Shown here: piece by piece, positions 1 to 9,159 of the stretch | How positions within the stretch are numbered: the first letter of the stretch is position 1 | Layout: every line of letters begins with the position of its first letter | Assembly: GCA_016703335.1 (NCBI GenBank) | Contig: JADJCG010000013.1 | Coordinates: 62,001 to 126,000, forward strand | Reading direction: 5' to 3' | Origin: Caulobacteraceae bacterium | Lineage (GTDB): Bacteria > Pseudomonadota > Alphaproteobacteria > Caulobacterales > Aquidulcibacteraceae | Length of the DNA: 64,000 nt | Translations under genes and position numbers: made by a program | Notes under the pieces: model-generated | Database searches by the model: none | What the model was told of the DNA's origin: nothing | The model's input: the letters and a program-made list of their open reading frames with translations, nothing else

Positions 1-615
1 ATGCTGGTGGTGCTTTCGACGTCCAAGACGGCGCTGATCGCGTCGATGCTCGGCTTCTGCATGATCGGCTTCTGCATGATCGTGCGCCGCGGCCCGGTGC
101 ACATGATTGCCGGCCTCGCGACCGCGAGCGTCGCGATCGTGACCATCACCGGCATCGTGCTCCTTGCACCGGATTTGCTCGTCGCCGCCATCGGCCGCGA
201 TCTCACGCTCACCGGACGCACCGATATTTGGGAAGCTTCAGCGCGTTTCGTCGAGGCCAAGCCGTGGCTCGGTTACGGCTATTACGCCTTCTGGCTGCCT
301 GATGACGGCCCGGCCTATTGGGTTCGTCAAGCGGTGGCATGGCAAGTGGCATCCGCGCACTCGAGCTGGCTTGAGTTGGCGCTTGGCGTCGGCCGCATCG
401 GCGTCGCTTTGTTCGCGTTGCAGTTGCTGGCGACGCTTGGGCGCGGGGTCAGCGCGGTAATGCAGCCTAAGGCTGGCCTCTGGGCGCCGGCATTCCTCGC
501 GACCTTCGCGCTCTACACGCTGAGCGAAAGCCACGCGCTGCAAGCCAACAATATCTTCTGGATCATCTACGTGGCGGTCGCAGCGCGGCTCGCACTCGAT
601 GCGAGACAATGCTAA
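1..615 (+). CDS. O-antigen ligase-like membrane protein, C-terminal part
   Basis: The window opens inside or just at the start of this gene, so only the last 204 residues are visible. Several hydrophobic segments are seen (about residues 1-25, 33-60, 128-147 and 160-200). Between them lies a periplasmic-type loop with GRTDIWEASARFV and KPWLGYGYYAFW, the pattern of the Wzy_C/O-antigen ligase family, whose members polymerise or ligate polysaccharide at the inner membrane. Family members are usually 400 residues or more, so the first ATG seen here is probably internal. Its TAA overlaps the ruvC ATG (TAATG), suggesting coupled translation. The exact substrate cannot be told. Confidence 0.75.
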   Translation: MLVVLSTSKTALIASMLGFCMIGFCMIVRRGPVHMIAGLATASVAIVTITGIVLLAPDLLVAAIGRDLTLTGRTDIWEASARFVEAKPWLGYGYYAFWLPDDGPAYWVRQAVAWQVASAHSSWLELALGVGRIGVALFALQLLATLGRGVSAVMQPKAGLWAPAFLATFALYTLSESHALQANNIFWIIYVAVAARLALDARQC

Positions 616-1130
616 TGACCGCAATTCTCATCCTCGGTGTCGATCCGGGCCTCAACCGTTGCGGCTGGGGGCTTATCGTCAGCGAAGGCTCGCGGCTCTC
701 TCACGTCGCGCACGGAGTCATCAAGCCGCCGCAACAACAACAACTCGCGTCCCGTCTGCATGATCTGTTCGAGGGCTTGAGCGCCGTGATCGAGCAATAT
801 CAGCCGACCGAGGCGGCGGTCGAAGAAACGTTCGTGAACTCCAATGCGCGCGCAGCTCTTGCGCTTGGCCAAGCGCGCGGCGTTGCGCTCGCCGCCGCTG
901 CACGGCGCGGGCTCGCCGTTGCCGAATACGCCCCTACAACGATCAAGAAAGCTGTCGTTGGCTCCGGCGCGGCCGACAAAAACCAAGTTGCGTTTATGGT
1001 GCAGCGCCTGTTGCCTGCGGCAGGCCCGGTGACCGCCGACGCCGCCGACGCGCTCGGGATCGCCCTATGCCACGCGGCCCACGGCGGGTTTCGCCGCCGC
1101 GCCGGCGCGTGGGGAACCCATAGGCATTAA
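615..1130 (+). CDS. ruvC: Crossover junction endodeoxyribonuclease RuvC
   Basis: RuvC resolves Holliday junctions as part of the RuvABC complex. The N-terminal GVDPGLNRCGWG carries the first catalytic Asp. The middle has VEETFVNSNARAALALGQ with the catalytic Glu, and the C-terminus has DAADALGIALCHAAH with the last acidic pair. At 171 residues it is normal for the family. I chose the ATG at 615, which overlaps the upstream stop, over an in-frame ATG at 609, because the RuvC fold begins immediately after it. RuvA and RuvB lie 5.9 and 8 kb downstream rather than adjacent. Confidence 0.95.
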   Translation: MTAILILGVDPGLNRCGWGLIVSEGSRLSHVAHGVIKPPQQQQLASRLHDLFEGLSAVIEQYQPTEAAVEETFVNSNARAALALGQARGVALAAAARRGLAVAEYAPTTIKKAVVGSGAADKNQVAFMVQRLLPAAGPVTADAADALGIALCHAAHGGFRRRAGAWGTHRH

Positions 1131-1180
1131 TCTGCGTTACGCACCGCCGGGTTCTGTGGGCTCGGCCTGCGGACGGGCGT

Positions 1181-3088
1181 GTGGATGGCGGACGACCAAC
1201 CAAATCTGATTTTGCGCCTGAGGATTTGCTCGCCTCGCTGCGGGTGAGCGAAGCGCGTCTACGCGGCGTGCTCGATAGCATTTCCGACGGGTTCTACGCC
1301 GTCGACCGCGACTGGCGTCTCACCGAGTTCAATCCCGCGGCCGAAAAGTATTTCGGCATGAGCCGCGCGCAGATGATTGGTCGCGACTATCGCGACCTGA
1401 TCTCGGCGGCGAGCGACGAGTTCAAGGAATTGCTCGATGCAGCCATGGCTGGCGGACCGATGCGCGTGCTTGAGGCGCCGTCGCTCTACCGGCCCGGCCG
1501 GCAAGTCGAGCTCTGCGTCGCGTTGACGGACATTACCGACCGCCTGCAAACGCGCTCGCGTCTCGAAGCAGCGGTTGCAGAACGCACAGCCGCATTTCAG
1601 GCAAGCGAAGCGCGCTTGCGTAGCATCTTCGAGACGACGAATCTTTTTCAGGGCTTGCTCGCGCCCGACGGCACACTGCTCGATTGCAACGCCGCCGCCT
1701 TTAGGGCGATCAACGCGCGCAAGGAAGATGTCGTCGGGCTAAAGCTCTGGGAGACGCCTTGGATCAGCGCCAATGAACTCACGGTAGCGTTCGCGCGCGA
1801 AACGGTTGCGCGTGTCAGCGCCGGCGAAATCGTAACGCAGCCGAACATGTCGCTCCAATTGCCAGCCGGCGCGCGTGCGTTCGATTTCGCGATGCGTCCG
1901 GTGCATGACGAAACCGGCGCCGTCATCGCGATGGTTCTGGAAGCTAACGAGATTACGGCACGGCTCAAAGCCGAAGAGGATCTTCGCCAAGTTCAAAAGC
2001 TAGAAGCGGTCGGCCAGCTCACCGGCGGCATCGCGCACGATTTCAACAATCTACTGATGGTGATCTCAGGCGGCCTCAACATGCTCGATCGGTCGCCGGA
2101 TGAGCAAAAGCGCGCCATGCTGATGGGCCGCATGCGCGAAGCTGTCGATCGCGGCGCCAATCTCACCAAGCAATTGTTGGCCTTCTCGCGCCGTCACCAG
2201 CTCAGCCCGGAATCTATTCGGCTGCCCGACTATTTCGCCGGCATGAACGACCTGCTCAACCGCAGTCTCGGTGTGAACGTGCGTGTCACTATTGATGTGC
2301 CGGACGATGTCGAGCCTGTGTTCGCAGACCCGAACGCACTTCAGCTCGCGCTGCTGAATCTGGCCGTGAACGCGCGCGATGCGATGCACGATAGCGGCGT
2401 CGTTACCATTAGCGCGCGCAACGGGTCGACCCGGGATCCGAGCGCCGAATGCATCATCATCTCGGTTGCCGATACCGGCGAGGGCATGACGCCGGAAGTG
2501 CGCCAGCGCATCTTCGAGCCGTTCTTTACGACGAAGGAGACGGGCAAGGGCTCTGGCCTTGGCCTCGCGCAAGTTCACGGCTTCGCCGAGCAATCGGGCG
2601 GGCATATCGGAGTTGAGAGCAAGGTCGGCGAAGGCACGACGTTCATGCTGGTCTTGCCGCGCGGCGAAGCGGTGGCGCCGGCAGAGCCCGTAGCGCCGCC
2701 GATCAAACTGCCAGAACAATTGAGCCCCGTAGGCAAAGCGCTCCTGGTCGAGGACGACGACAACGTCGCCGCGCTGACCGAAGAAATGCTACGCCATCTC
2801 GGATGGCGCGTGACGCGCGTCGCCAGCGCCGAAGCGGCTCTCGGCGCCATCACCAACGGCCTCGATGTCGGGCTCGTGTTTTCAGACGTGATGATGCCAG
2901 GCGGCAAGAACGGCATCGAACTCGCTCATTCGTTGCGCGAGCGTCATGTCGATCTGCCGATCGTGCTTGCCAGTGGCTACACAGAAGCGGTGCACCGCGA
3001 GGCCGAGCGCGCGGGGCTGCCACTTCTGTCAAAGCCGTTTTCGTTGGAAACGCTCGCGGTCGCGATCGAAACCGCGCGCTCGCGCTAG
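1181..3088 (+). CDS. Hybrid sensor histidine kinase (PAS-PAS-HisKA-HATPase-receiver)
   Basis: A 635-residue two-component hybrid kinase. Two PAS-like sensor domains cover about residues 20-125 and 145-265. The dimerisation helix has GGIAHDFNNLL with phospho-acceptor His286. The ATPase domain shows an N box near 391 (LAVNARDAM), DTGEGM near 430 and GKGSGLGLAQVHG near 455. The C-terminal receiver (about 520-635) has LLVEDDD and phospho-acceptor Asp569 in FSDVMMPG. No membrane segment is seen, so it is probably cytoplasmic. The start is a GTG, moderately certain. No cognate regulator gene is adjacent, and the signal it senses is unknown. It converges on the M13 peptidase gene with only a few bases between the stops. 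Confidence 0.9.
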   Translation: MDGGRPTKSDFAPEDLLASLRVSEARLRGVLDSISDGFYAVDRDWRLTEFNPAAEKYFGMSRAQMIGRDYRDLISAASDEFKELLDAAMAGGPMRVLEAPSLYRPGRQVELCVALTDITDRLQTRSRLEAAVAERTAAFQASEARLRSIFETTNLFQGLLAPDGTLLDCNAAAFRAINARKEDVVGLKLWETPWISANELTVAFARETVARVSAGEIVTQPNMSLQLPAGARAFDFAMRPVHDETGAVIAMVLEANEITARLKAEEDLRQVQKLEAVGQLTGGIAHDFNNLLMVISGGLNMLDRSPDEQKRAMLMGRMREAVDRGANLTKQLLAFSRRHQLSPESIRLPDYFAGMNDLLNRSLGVNVRVTIDVPDDVEPVFADPNALQLALLNLAVNARDAMHDSGVVTISARNGSTRDPSAECIIISVADTGEGMTPEVRQRIFEPFFTTKETGKGSGLGLAQVHGFAEQSGGHIGVESKVGEGTTFMLVLPRGEAVAPAEPVAPPIKLPEQLSPVGKALLVEDDDNVAALTEEMLRHLGWRVTRVASAEAALGAITNGLDVGLVFSDVMMPGGKNGIELAHSLRERHVDLPIVLASGYTEAVHREAERAGLPLLSKPFSLETLAVAIETARSR

Positions 3089-3091
3089 CGC

Positions 3092-5160
3092 CTACCAAAT
3101 GGTGACGCGATCCGCCGGCGGGAGATAAAGCGCCTCGCCCGGTTGCACGTTGAACGCTTCGTACCACGCATCCATATTGCGCGCCGGTCCGTTGACACGG
3201 TAGCGCGCCGGTGAGTGCGGGTCAGTCATCACCTGGTTGCGCAGCGACTTGATCGCGACGCAGCTCGCGACGGCACTGGGCGCGCGACATGTAGAAGCGT
3301 TGAACGCCGGTGGTGCCTTCGAGGACAGGCGCTTCCTGACCGTTCAGTGAAAGCTGGTAAGCGTGCAACGCAACCTGCAAGCCGCCGCAATCGCCGATGT
3401 TCTCACCGAGCGTCAGACGCCCATTCACGTTGAGGCCCTCGAGCGGTTGAAACTGATTGTATTGATCGACCAAACGGCCAGTGAGCGCCTCGAAGCGCTG
3501 CACATCATCCGGGCGCCACCAATCGCGCAGCACGCCGTGCGCATCTGACTTCGCGCCTTGGTCATCGAAGCCGTGACCCATTTCGTGTCCGATAACGCCG
3601 CCGACGCCGCCATAATTGCACGCAGGATCCGCATTGGGATCGAACAGCGGTGGCTGCATATAGCCGGCAGGGAAGACGATCTCGTTGAACGGCGGGTTGT
3701 AATAGGCGTTCACTGCGTGCGGGACCATGAACCATTCTTCGCGGTCGCTCGGCTTGCCGAGGCGATCAAGTTCATGCGCCCATGTCCATTGCGAGAAGCG
3801 CACTGCGTTGCCGAACGCGTCGCCGGCGCGGATTTCCAGCTGCGAGTAGTCGCGCCATTGATCGGGGTAGCCAATCTTCGGGCGGAACGTCGCAAGCTTT
3901 TCGAGCGCCGCGGTTTTGGTTTCAGCGCTCATCCAAGTGCTGGAGCTGATGCGTTCGCCGTAGGCGCGGCGCATGTTCTCAACCAGCGCCAACGTCTGCG
4001 CTTTGGCTTCAGCCGAGAAGTGGCGCTGCACGTAGATCTCGCCGACAGCTTCGCCGAGAACGTTGTTCACTGAAGAGATGGCGCGCTTCCAGCGCTCGCG
4101 CTGTTGCGGCTGACCGTTGAGTGTGCGACCGAAGAAATCGAAGCTCGCATCGTCGATGGTGCGTGGCAGAAGGTTGGCGTTGCCGTTGACGTAATGCCAA
4201 GTGATGTACTCGCGCCACGTTGATACCGGCGTTCTCAAGCACAATTCCGGCCAACGGGCCGATCGCGCTCAGTTCGCCAACGACAATCTCTTCTACGTTG
4301 CCAAGACCAGCGGCCTCGAACCCTGCGTCCCATGGGAAACGTGGCGCGAGGGCGCGCACTTGAGCGCGCGAACGCAGATTGTAGGTGCGCTCGCGTTCGC
4401 GGCGATCAGCTATCGGCCAGTGCAGTTCGGCAATCTGGGTTTCAAAGGCGAGAATGCGCGCGGCTGTGGCTTCGCCGTCGCTTTGGCCCGCGAGAGTAAG
4501 GATATTCGCGATGGTCGCGGCGTACTGGCGGCGCTGCTCGGGGAAGACGCCGTCGGTGCGGCGATAATATTCGCGCTCGGGCAGACCGAGACCGCCATGT
4601 GTGATCGCGGTGAGATAGCGATCCGGATTACCTTCATCGAGTGTGATGTAGACGTTGACCGGCATAGAGATGCCGACATCCGGTCGTGAGGTGAGGCGGA
4701 TGACTTGCTCATGCGTACGCAGCGCTGCGATTTCCGCGAGCACCGGTTGCAGCGGCGCAAGGCCGCGTGCGTCGATCGCATCTTGGTTGAGGTAGGCATT
4801 GTAATAGTCGGCGATCTTCTGCGCGTTCGAACCCGGCGCACCGCCGGCGAGCGCCGCTTCTTCAATGATGACCCGAACGTCGCGCTCGGCCTTTTCCTGA
4901 AGGATCGCGTTTGTGCCCCACGTGGTGCGGTCGTCGGGAATCTGATTGTTGGCGAACCACGTGCCGTTCATGTGCTGGAAGAAATCGTCGCCGGGCTTCA
5001 CGTTCATGTCGCGCGAGGCGAGATCGATGCCGAATGCGCCGATCGCGGCGCGCCCTGTCGCCGTCGGCGCTGCTGAACCGCCGCCGTTCGCGCCCGTGGC
5101 GCAGCCCGCCAGCAAGGCAAGCGAAGATGTGGTGACGGCGCGGCGTGTGAACATGGTCAT
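3092..5160 (-). CDS. M13-family zinc metallopeptidase, lipoprotein (two frameshifts)
   Basis: Neprilysin/PepO-type endopeptidase. The start at 5160 follows GGGGGA and gives a lipoprotein signal with lipobox LLAGC, so it is probably periplasmic and membrane-anchored. The N-terminal M13 domain is in one frame. Near 4215-4235 the frame changes before TWREYITWHYVNGNANLLP. The catalytic domain then has NAYYNPPFNEIVFPAGY, the zinc motif HEMGH (3573-3587) and GENIGDCGGL with the third ligand Glu. A second shift near 3230-3290 separates FYMSRAQC from the conserved C-terminal end (NVQPGEALYLPP, final Trp, stop at 3092). The joined length, about 690 residues, is normal for M13. Both shifts look like sequence errors. 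Confidence 0.85.
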
Positions 5161-5264
5161 GCAATCCCCCGAAAAGTTGGCGCGTTGTGCCGCAATCAGG
5201 GTGAGGCCGCCAAGTCCGCTCAACGTCTTTGAGACGAGCCGACCGCAAGACGCGGCGGAGCGCC

Positions 5265-6437
5265 TCAGGTGCGCGTGATGAGGCCGTAGGCAAGAAGCGT
5301 GGAAATCACCGCATCGGCCTTTTCGATCGAGAGATCGCCAACGCTGAACGCGTCTCCGTTCAGGGCGCGCTCAACGGCCGCCCGCTGGGCTGGCGCGAAC
5401 TTCAGTTCGCCGCCGGGTGAGATCAAAATGACATCGTCGCCGTCCTCGGCGATGCGGAAGGGCGCGCGCGGTTGCACCTGAAAGCGATCACTCGTGGCAA
5501 TTGCCGCAACATCGCGAACGGCCGAGCGATTGTTGGCGGCGCGCGAGCGAATGAAGGTATCGACCATTAGGTCAAGCGCGGGGTCTAATTCGACGCTGTC
5601 GGCGAGTGTTCGGGCGAGCGCCTTGAGGTGCGCGCGTGCGTGCGCGCGGTCGAACCCGGCGTGCGCGAAACCTGCCGGCAAGCTTCGGCGCAAATCGGGC
5701 GAGCGCAAAGCGACTTCCGAAACCGCTTCGAGCACAAGGTCGGCCCACGTGCGCGTGATCAGGCCGACTGTGATGTGCAGCGAGGGCGCGGCGCCCGAGG
5801 TTTGCGCGTCGTGCATCATTCCGCGTGGCACGTAGGCGCAATCGCCGGGCTTTAGGACAAATTCTTGGCGCAACGGTCCGGTTTCGTATCGGCCTTGCTC
5901 GAATGCTTCGCCGCGATAGGGCGCCTCGATCGGCATATCATAGAGCCGCCAGGCTTTCTCACCTTCAACTTGGATCACGAACACGTCGTGATTGTCGTAG
6001 TGCGTGCGAAAGCCCTGCGCGTTCGGCGGGGTGAGATAGATGTTGGTCTGCACGTGTGACGAAAACACGTGCTCCAGCCCACGGCAGAGCCGCGCCAGGG
6101 CAGGATCGAATTGGTGCGCTTGGTTTAGAACGATTGTCGCGCCGCGACGGTAGCGGTCAGCGACCGCGCCGCGATCGATGAAGTCGGCGGCGTCAACGTA
6201 TTCGTCCGCATCGACGTTGTTCGACGCATCAGCCAGCGACAGCTGACCTTCGCGTAGATCAAGCGTAGTGACGATGCGGTCAATATCGTCGAGCGAAATC
6301 AGCCCAGCGAAACGCTCAGGCGCATTGTGATGCACGATGAGCGCCTCACGCTCATAGGCGCGCGCGAAGAAATCTTCCTCGCGCCCAGCGCCTATGAGGT
6401 AGCCGAGCGGATCTACGAGCCAAGGCTCGCGCGTCAT
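5265..6437 (-). CDS. JmjC/cupin_4 2-oxoglutarate oxygenase, ribosomal-oxygenase-like
   Basis: 390 residues resembling the ROX group (bacterial YcfD/RoxA, human MINA53 and NO66), Fe(II)/2OG enzymes that hydroxylate ribosomal protein residues. The metal triad is visible: HYD at 146-148 within FRTHYDNHDVFVIQVEGEKAW, and His209 in VPRGMMHDA after LKPGDCAYVP. A C-terminal winged-helix-like region follows, as in ROX proteins. The gene starts only 9 bases after the stop of the Tat-exported repeat protein, so the two are probably co-transcribed. The substrate could be a ribosomal protein, as in characterised homologues, or the neighbouring protein. The latter is inference from adjacency alone. Confidence 0.85.
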   Translation of the reverse strand: MTREPWLVDPLGYLIGAGREEDFFARAYEREALIVHHNAPERFAGLISLDDIDRIVTTLDLREGQLSLADASNNVDADEYVDAADFIDRGAVADRYRRGATIVLNQAHQFDPALARLCRGLEHVFSSHVQTNIYLTPPNAQGFRTHYDNHDVFVIQVEGEKAWRLYDMPIEAPYRGEAFEQGRYETGPLRQEFVLKPGDCAYVPRGMMHDAQTSGAAPSLHITVGLITRTWADLVLEAVSEVALRSPDLRRSLPAGFAHAGFDRAHARAHLKALARTLADSVELDPALDLMVDTFIRSRAANNRSAVRDVAAIATSDRFQVQPRAPFRIAEDGDDVILISPGGELKFAPAQRAAVERALNGDAFSVGDLSIEKADAVISTLLAYGLITRT

Positions 6438-6446
6438 GAGTTTAAA

Positions 6447-6860
6447 CTACCAGTTGCGGCGCGGGCCGCGTCCATAGCTGGAGCGGTCAGCGGCTGAACC
6501 GCCGTCGCCGTCGGTCAGGCCGCTTGCGCTGTTGCGCGTTGCGCCACGCCCGTTGCCAGCATTGTCGGCATTGCCGCCGGAATCGCTGTCAGTCAGGCCA
6601 GTGCGACCGCGGCCGCCTGTGTTGCCGCCGAGGCCGTATCCGGCGCGATCGGCGCCGTTGCCGCTGTCGCTATCGGTGAGACCGGTGCGGCCATAGCCGC
6701 CGCGATCAGCGCCGTTGCCGCTGTCGTTGTCGGTACGGCCGGTATAGTTTTGAGCTTCGGCCTTGCCGGTGATGAGCGCGGTTGCGCCGCCAGCGATCAC
6801 AACGCCGCCCGCGATACGCGACATGAAAGAGCGGCGATTGAGCTTCTTCTTTTCGGACAT
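6447..6860 (-). CDS. Tat-exported small protein with TDxDxG repeats
   Basis: 137 residues. The N-terminus has a twin-arginine signal, RRSFMSRIAGG at residues 9-19, a hydrophobic stretch, and a likely cleavage site after AEA near residue 36. The mature part is almost entirely four imperfect repeats of about 20-24 residues built on TGLTDSDSGNGADRAGYG. The DxDxG pattern resembles calcium-binding loops, but no family with known function is recognised. Composition is very rich in Gly, Asp, Asn and Arg. Tat export suggests folding before transport. It is the first gene of a probable two-gene unit with the JmjC oxygenase. Confidence 0.75.
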   Translation of the reverse strand: MSEKKKLNRRSFMSRIAGGVVIAGGATALITGKAEAQNYTGRTDNDSGNGADRGGYGRTGLTDSDSGNGADRAGYGLGGNTGGRGRTGLTDSDSGGNADNAGNGRGATRNSASGLTDGDGGSAADRSSYGRGPRRNW

Positions 6861-6878
6861 GCATTCCCCAAACGACTA

Positions 6879-6895
6879 TTGCGACTTAATCGCAA
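6879..6895. promoter_or_regulatory. Inverted repeat TTGCGA-N5-TCGCAA in divergent promoter region
   Basis: A perfect 6-base inverted repeat, TTGCGA and TCGCAA with a 5-base spacer, lies 19 bases upstream of the Tat-repeat protein start and in the 180-base gap shared with ruvA. Its place and symmetry suggest an operator for the leftward transcript. No known regulator was matched to it. Confidence 0.3.
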
Positions 6896-7040
6896 AAACC
6901 TTGTATCCCTCGTGGGAATCGTAACACGGGTCGTTCGGTCTCGTAAGCGTGAGAGTAATTCGCAAGAGACCCGCGTTTAGGGGGCTCGTGCGTTTCGATC
7001 CCCGACCGAATCCGTCGATGATGGCCGCGAAGAGGTCAGA

Positions 7041-7658
7041 ATGATCGGGTTGTTGAGCGGTGTGGTGGCGGCGGTGGGCGAGGATACCGCGCTGATCGAT
7101 GTGGGCGGCGTTGGATACGTCGTGCAGTCAGGCGGGCGCACTTTGGCGCGGCTGCAGGTCGGTGCGCCGGCGCGGCTCTTCATCGAGACGCATGTTCGAG
7201 AAGACGCGATCAAGCTCTTCGGTTTTGCCTCGGAAGAGGAGCGCGCGTGGTTCGCGCATTTGCAAACCATTCCCGGCGTCGGCGCCAAGGTTGCGCTCGG
7301 CATTCTCGACACCATGCCGCCGGATGCGCTCGCTGACGCCATCGCGCTGCAGGATAAGGCCGCGTTCGCGCGCGCCAACGGCGTCGGCCCCAAGCTCGCC
7401 GCGCGTCTTGCAACTGAGCTGACAGGCAAAGGCGGGCCCAAAGGTTTCATCGGTCTCGGCGCGCCAACGTCGCGCGCGGCTGCGGGACCGGCAACGTCAG
7501 GCAGCGGTGCGCGTCAAGAAGCGGTGTCGGCGCTCGTCAATCTCGGCATTGATCAATCGAGCGCCGCGCGCGCCGTGGCGTCAGCTGCAAAGCAATTCGA
7601 AGCTGACGCGCCCGCACCTGAATTGATCCGCGCCGCGCTGAAAGAAGTCAGCCGCTAG
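7041..7658 (+). CDS. ruvA: Holliday junction branch migration protein RuvA
   Basis: 205 residues. RuvA binds the four-way junction and loads the RuvB motor. The N-terminal OB domain begins MIGLLSGVVAAVGEDTALID. Two helix-hairpin-helix motifs follow (TIPGVGAKVALGIL and ANGVGPKLAARLATEL), then the flexible linker and the C-terminal RuvB-binding domain (EAVSALVNLGIDQSSAARAV). Intact and of normal length. No SOS-box pattern of the GTTC-N7-GTTC kind is seen in the 180 bases upstream. Confidence 0.95.
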   Translation: MIGLLSGVVAAVGEDTALIDVGGVGYVVQSGGRTLARLQVGAPARLFIETHVREDAIKLFGFASEEERAWFAHLQTIPGVGAKVALGILDTMPPDALADAIALQDKAAFARANGVGPKLAARLATELTGKGGPKGFIGLGAPTSRAAAGPATSGSGARQEAVSALVNLGIDQSSAARAVASAAKQFEADAPAPELIRAALKEVSR

Positions 7659-8032
7659 TTCTGCGGCTCCGGGTTTGTGTGTTCGTTGATTTCGCGCATC
7701 TCGCAGGCGAATTCCCAATCCTCGGCGTAGAGCCGATGCAGCTCCATGAATTCCATGAGCGCCTCAATGGCTTGCTCTCGCGTGTCGAACTTGAAGAACG
7801 CGTAGCCGCCAACGACTTCTTTGCTCTCGGTGAATGGGCCATCCATGACGTTGAGCTGGCCGCGCTTTAGTGTGACGCGGACCGCTTGAGCCGACGGCGT
7901 CAGGCCAGCCGTATCAATCAATGAGCCTTCAGCGATGCGCCGGCCCATCAGCTTGCCCATCTCCTCCATCAGGCGCGCAGGCGGCGGACCCTGAAACTCT
8001 TTCTCCTGTTGGATCAGGTACAAATAGCGCAT
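7655..8032 (-). CDS. YCII/DGPF-domain protein
   Basis: 125 residues of the YCII-related (DGPF) ferredoxin-fold family, with the signature DGPFTESKEVVGGYAFF in the middle. Proteins of this family often accompany ECF sigma factors, though here none is adjacent. The start is set at ATG 8032, preceded by GAGG; the longer reading upstream has no family similarity. The 3' end overlaps the end of ruvA by 4 bases, tail to tail. Biochemical role unknown. Confidence 0.8.
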   Translation of the reverse strand: MRYLYLIQQEKEFQGPPPARLMEEMGKLMGRRIAEGSLIDTAGLTPSAQAVRVTLKRGQLNVMDGPFTESKEVVGGYAFFKFDTREQAIEALMEFMELHRLYAEDWEFACEMREINEHTNPEPQN

Positions 8033-8111
8033 TGGGAAACCTCGTCTTCGATGGCGACGCGGATTGCGCGCCCTGACGAGAGGACGACTCCGCGTCGCAA
8101 GTCCCGACATT

Positions 8112-8573
8112 TCATGTTCGGCTGATTTTCACGATTTCTAACTCATGCCCGGCGACATTGACGCTGTCGCCCGCCGCTTTTCCCAGCAGGGAGCGCGCCA
8201 GCGGGGAGACGTGGCTGAGCGTGCCGTTCTCGGGATCGGCCTCGTCTTCGCCGACAATGCGAAACGTTTGCGTGCGGCCATCGTCACGGTCGAGCGTGAC
8301 CGTCGTGCCGAAGCGCACAACGTCATGATCCTCGGGCGGGGCAACGAGTTGCGCATTGGAGCGCCGCGCCGTCCAGTAGCGCAGATCGCGGTTGATGCGC
8401 GCGCGGGCGGCGCGATCATCGCCAACGTTCCCAAGGTCTTCGCTCAAGCGCGCGACTTCGGCTTCGATCGCCGCCAAACCTTCGGCGGTGACGAGATTGG
8501 GCGCCGTCGAGACCGGCCGATCCGGCAAGTCTTCGACGGCGTCGTCATCTTCTTTGACAAACGCGCGGCTCAT
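8112..8573 (-). CDS. GreA/GreB-family transcription elongation factor-like protein
   Basis: 153 residues starting MSRAFVKEDDD. There is an N-terminal helical region (about 25-70) like the Gre coiled coil (LAAIEAEVARLSEDL), then a C-terminal FKBP-like domain with FGTTVTLDRDDG and SPLARSLLGKAAGDSV, the Gre C-terminal pattern. Gre factors bind the RNA polymerase secondary channel and promote transcript cleavage. This looks like the shorter GreB-like/Rnk-like alphaproteobacterial type rather than canonical GreA. The start was chosen at the first Met with family similarity; the open frame continues upstream without it. Confidence 0.75.
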   Translation of the reverse strand: MSRAFVKEDDDAVEDLPDRPVSTAPNLVTAEGLAAIEAEVARLSEDLGNVGDDRAARARINRDLRYWTARRSNAQLVAPPEDHDVVRFGTTVTLDRDDGRTQTFRIVGEDEADPENGTLSHVSPLARSLLGKAAGDSVNVAGHELEIVKISRT

Positions 8574-8619
8574 GCCTTTTGAGCTTAGGCCGCGCACCAG
8601 CGTGAACAAGGGGTTGAGC

Positions 8620-9003
8620 CTATCCGGCCAGCGCGGCGCTTGTCGCGCCAAAGCCGAACATCGGCCGCACCTCGCAAAAGCCTTCCCATTCCGGCCAGTG
8701 TTGGCGGTGCAGCTGCATGAAGCTCTCAAGCGACGCGAGCGCTTCTTCGCGCGTTGCGAATTCGAAGATGGCGAAGCCGCCTAGCACTTCTTTGGTTTCA
8801 GCGAACGGCCCGTCGGTGAGCTTGAGTTGGCCGCGACGCGATTCCATGCGCGCGCTGCCCATTGCGGTTGGCATGAGACCACCGCGCGCGAGCATGCGGC
8901 CGGCTGCGATTTCGCGTTCGGTCATCTCTTCGATCGCATCGATCATGGCTTGGGGCGGGATGGCGCCGGTTTCGGCGCCTGAGGTGAGAAACATGTAGCG
9001 CAT
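8620..9003 (-). CDS. YCII/DGPF-domain protein
   Basis: 127 residues, second DGPF-family protein here. The signature DGPFAETKEVLGGFAIFEF is central, and the start MRYMFLTSG is typical of the family. It is paralogous to the protein at 7655-8032 and shares its layout of an N-terminal strand, a GR(M/R)-rich helix, the signature, then a MELH/MQLHR helix. It lies just upstream of the Gre-like gene on the same strand and could be expressed with it. Function unknown. Confidence 0.8.
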   Translation of the reverse strand: MRYMFLTSGAETGAIPPQAMIDAIEEMTEREIAAGRMLARGGLMPTAMGSARMESRRGQLKLTDGPFAETKEVLGGFAIFEFATREEALASLESFMQLHRQHWPEWEGFCEVRPMFGFGATSAALAG

Positions 9004-9159
9004 GGTTTGGTCCTTCCTGATTTGCGGCCATAAGCGGCGCTGACCAGAGGACGAAGGCCTGTGCCAAAAGCCGACGTTTCGATTTGAAACTTATCCACAG
9101 GCGCGGTGAGCGGGCAGGCCGGAACAATCCGGAAACCCGAATCGAGCTAGGAAACGCTC

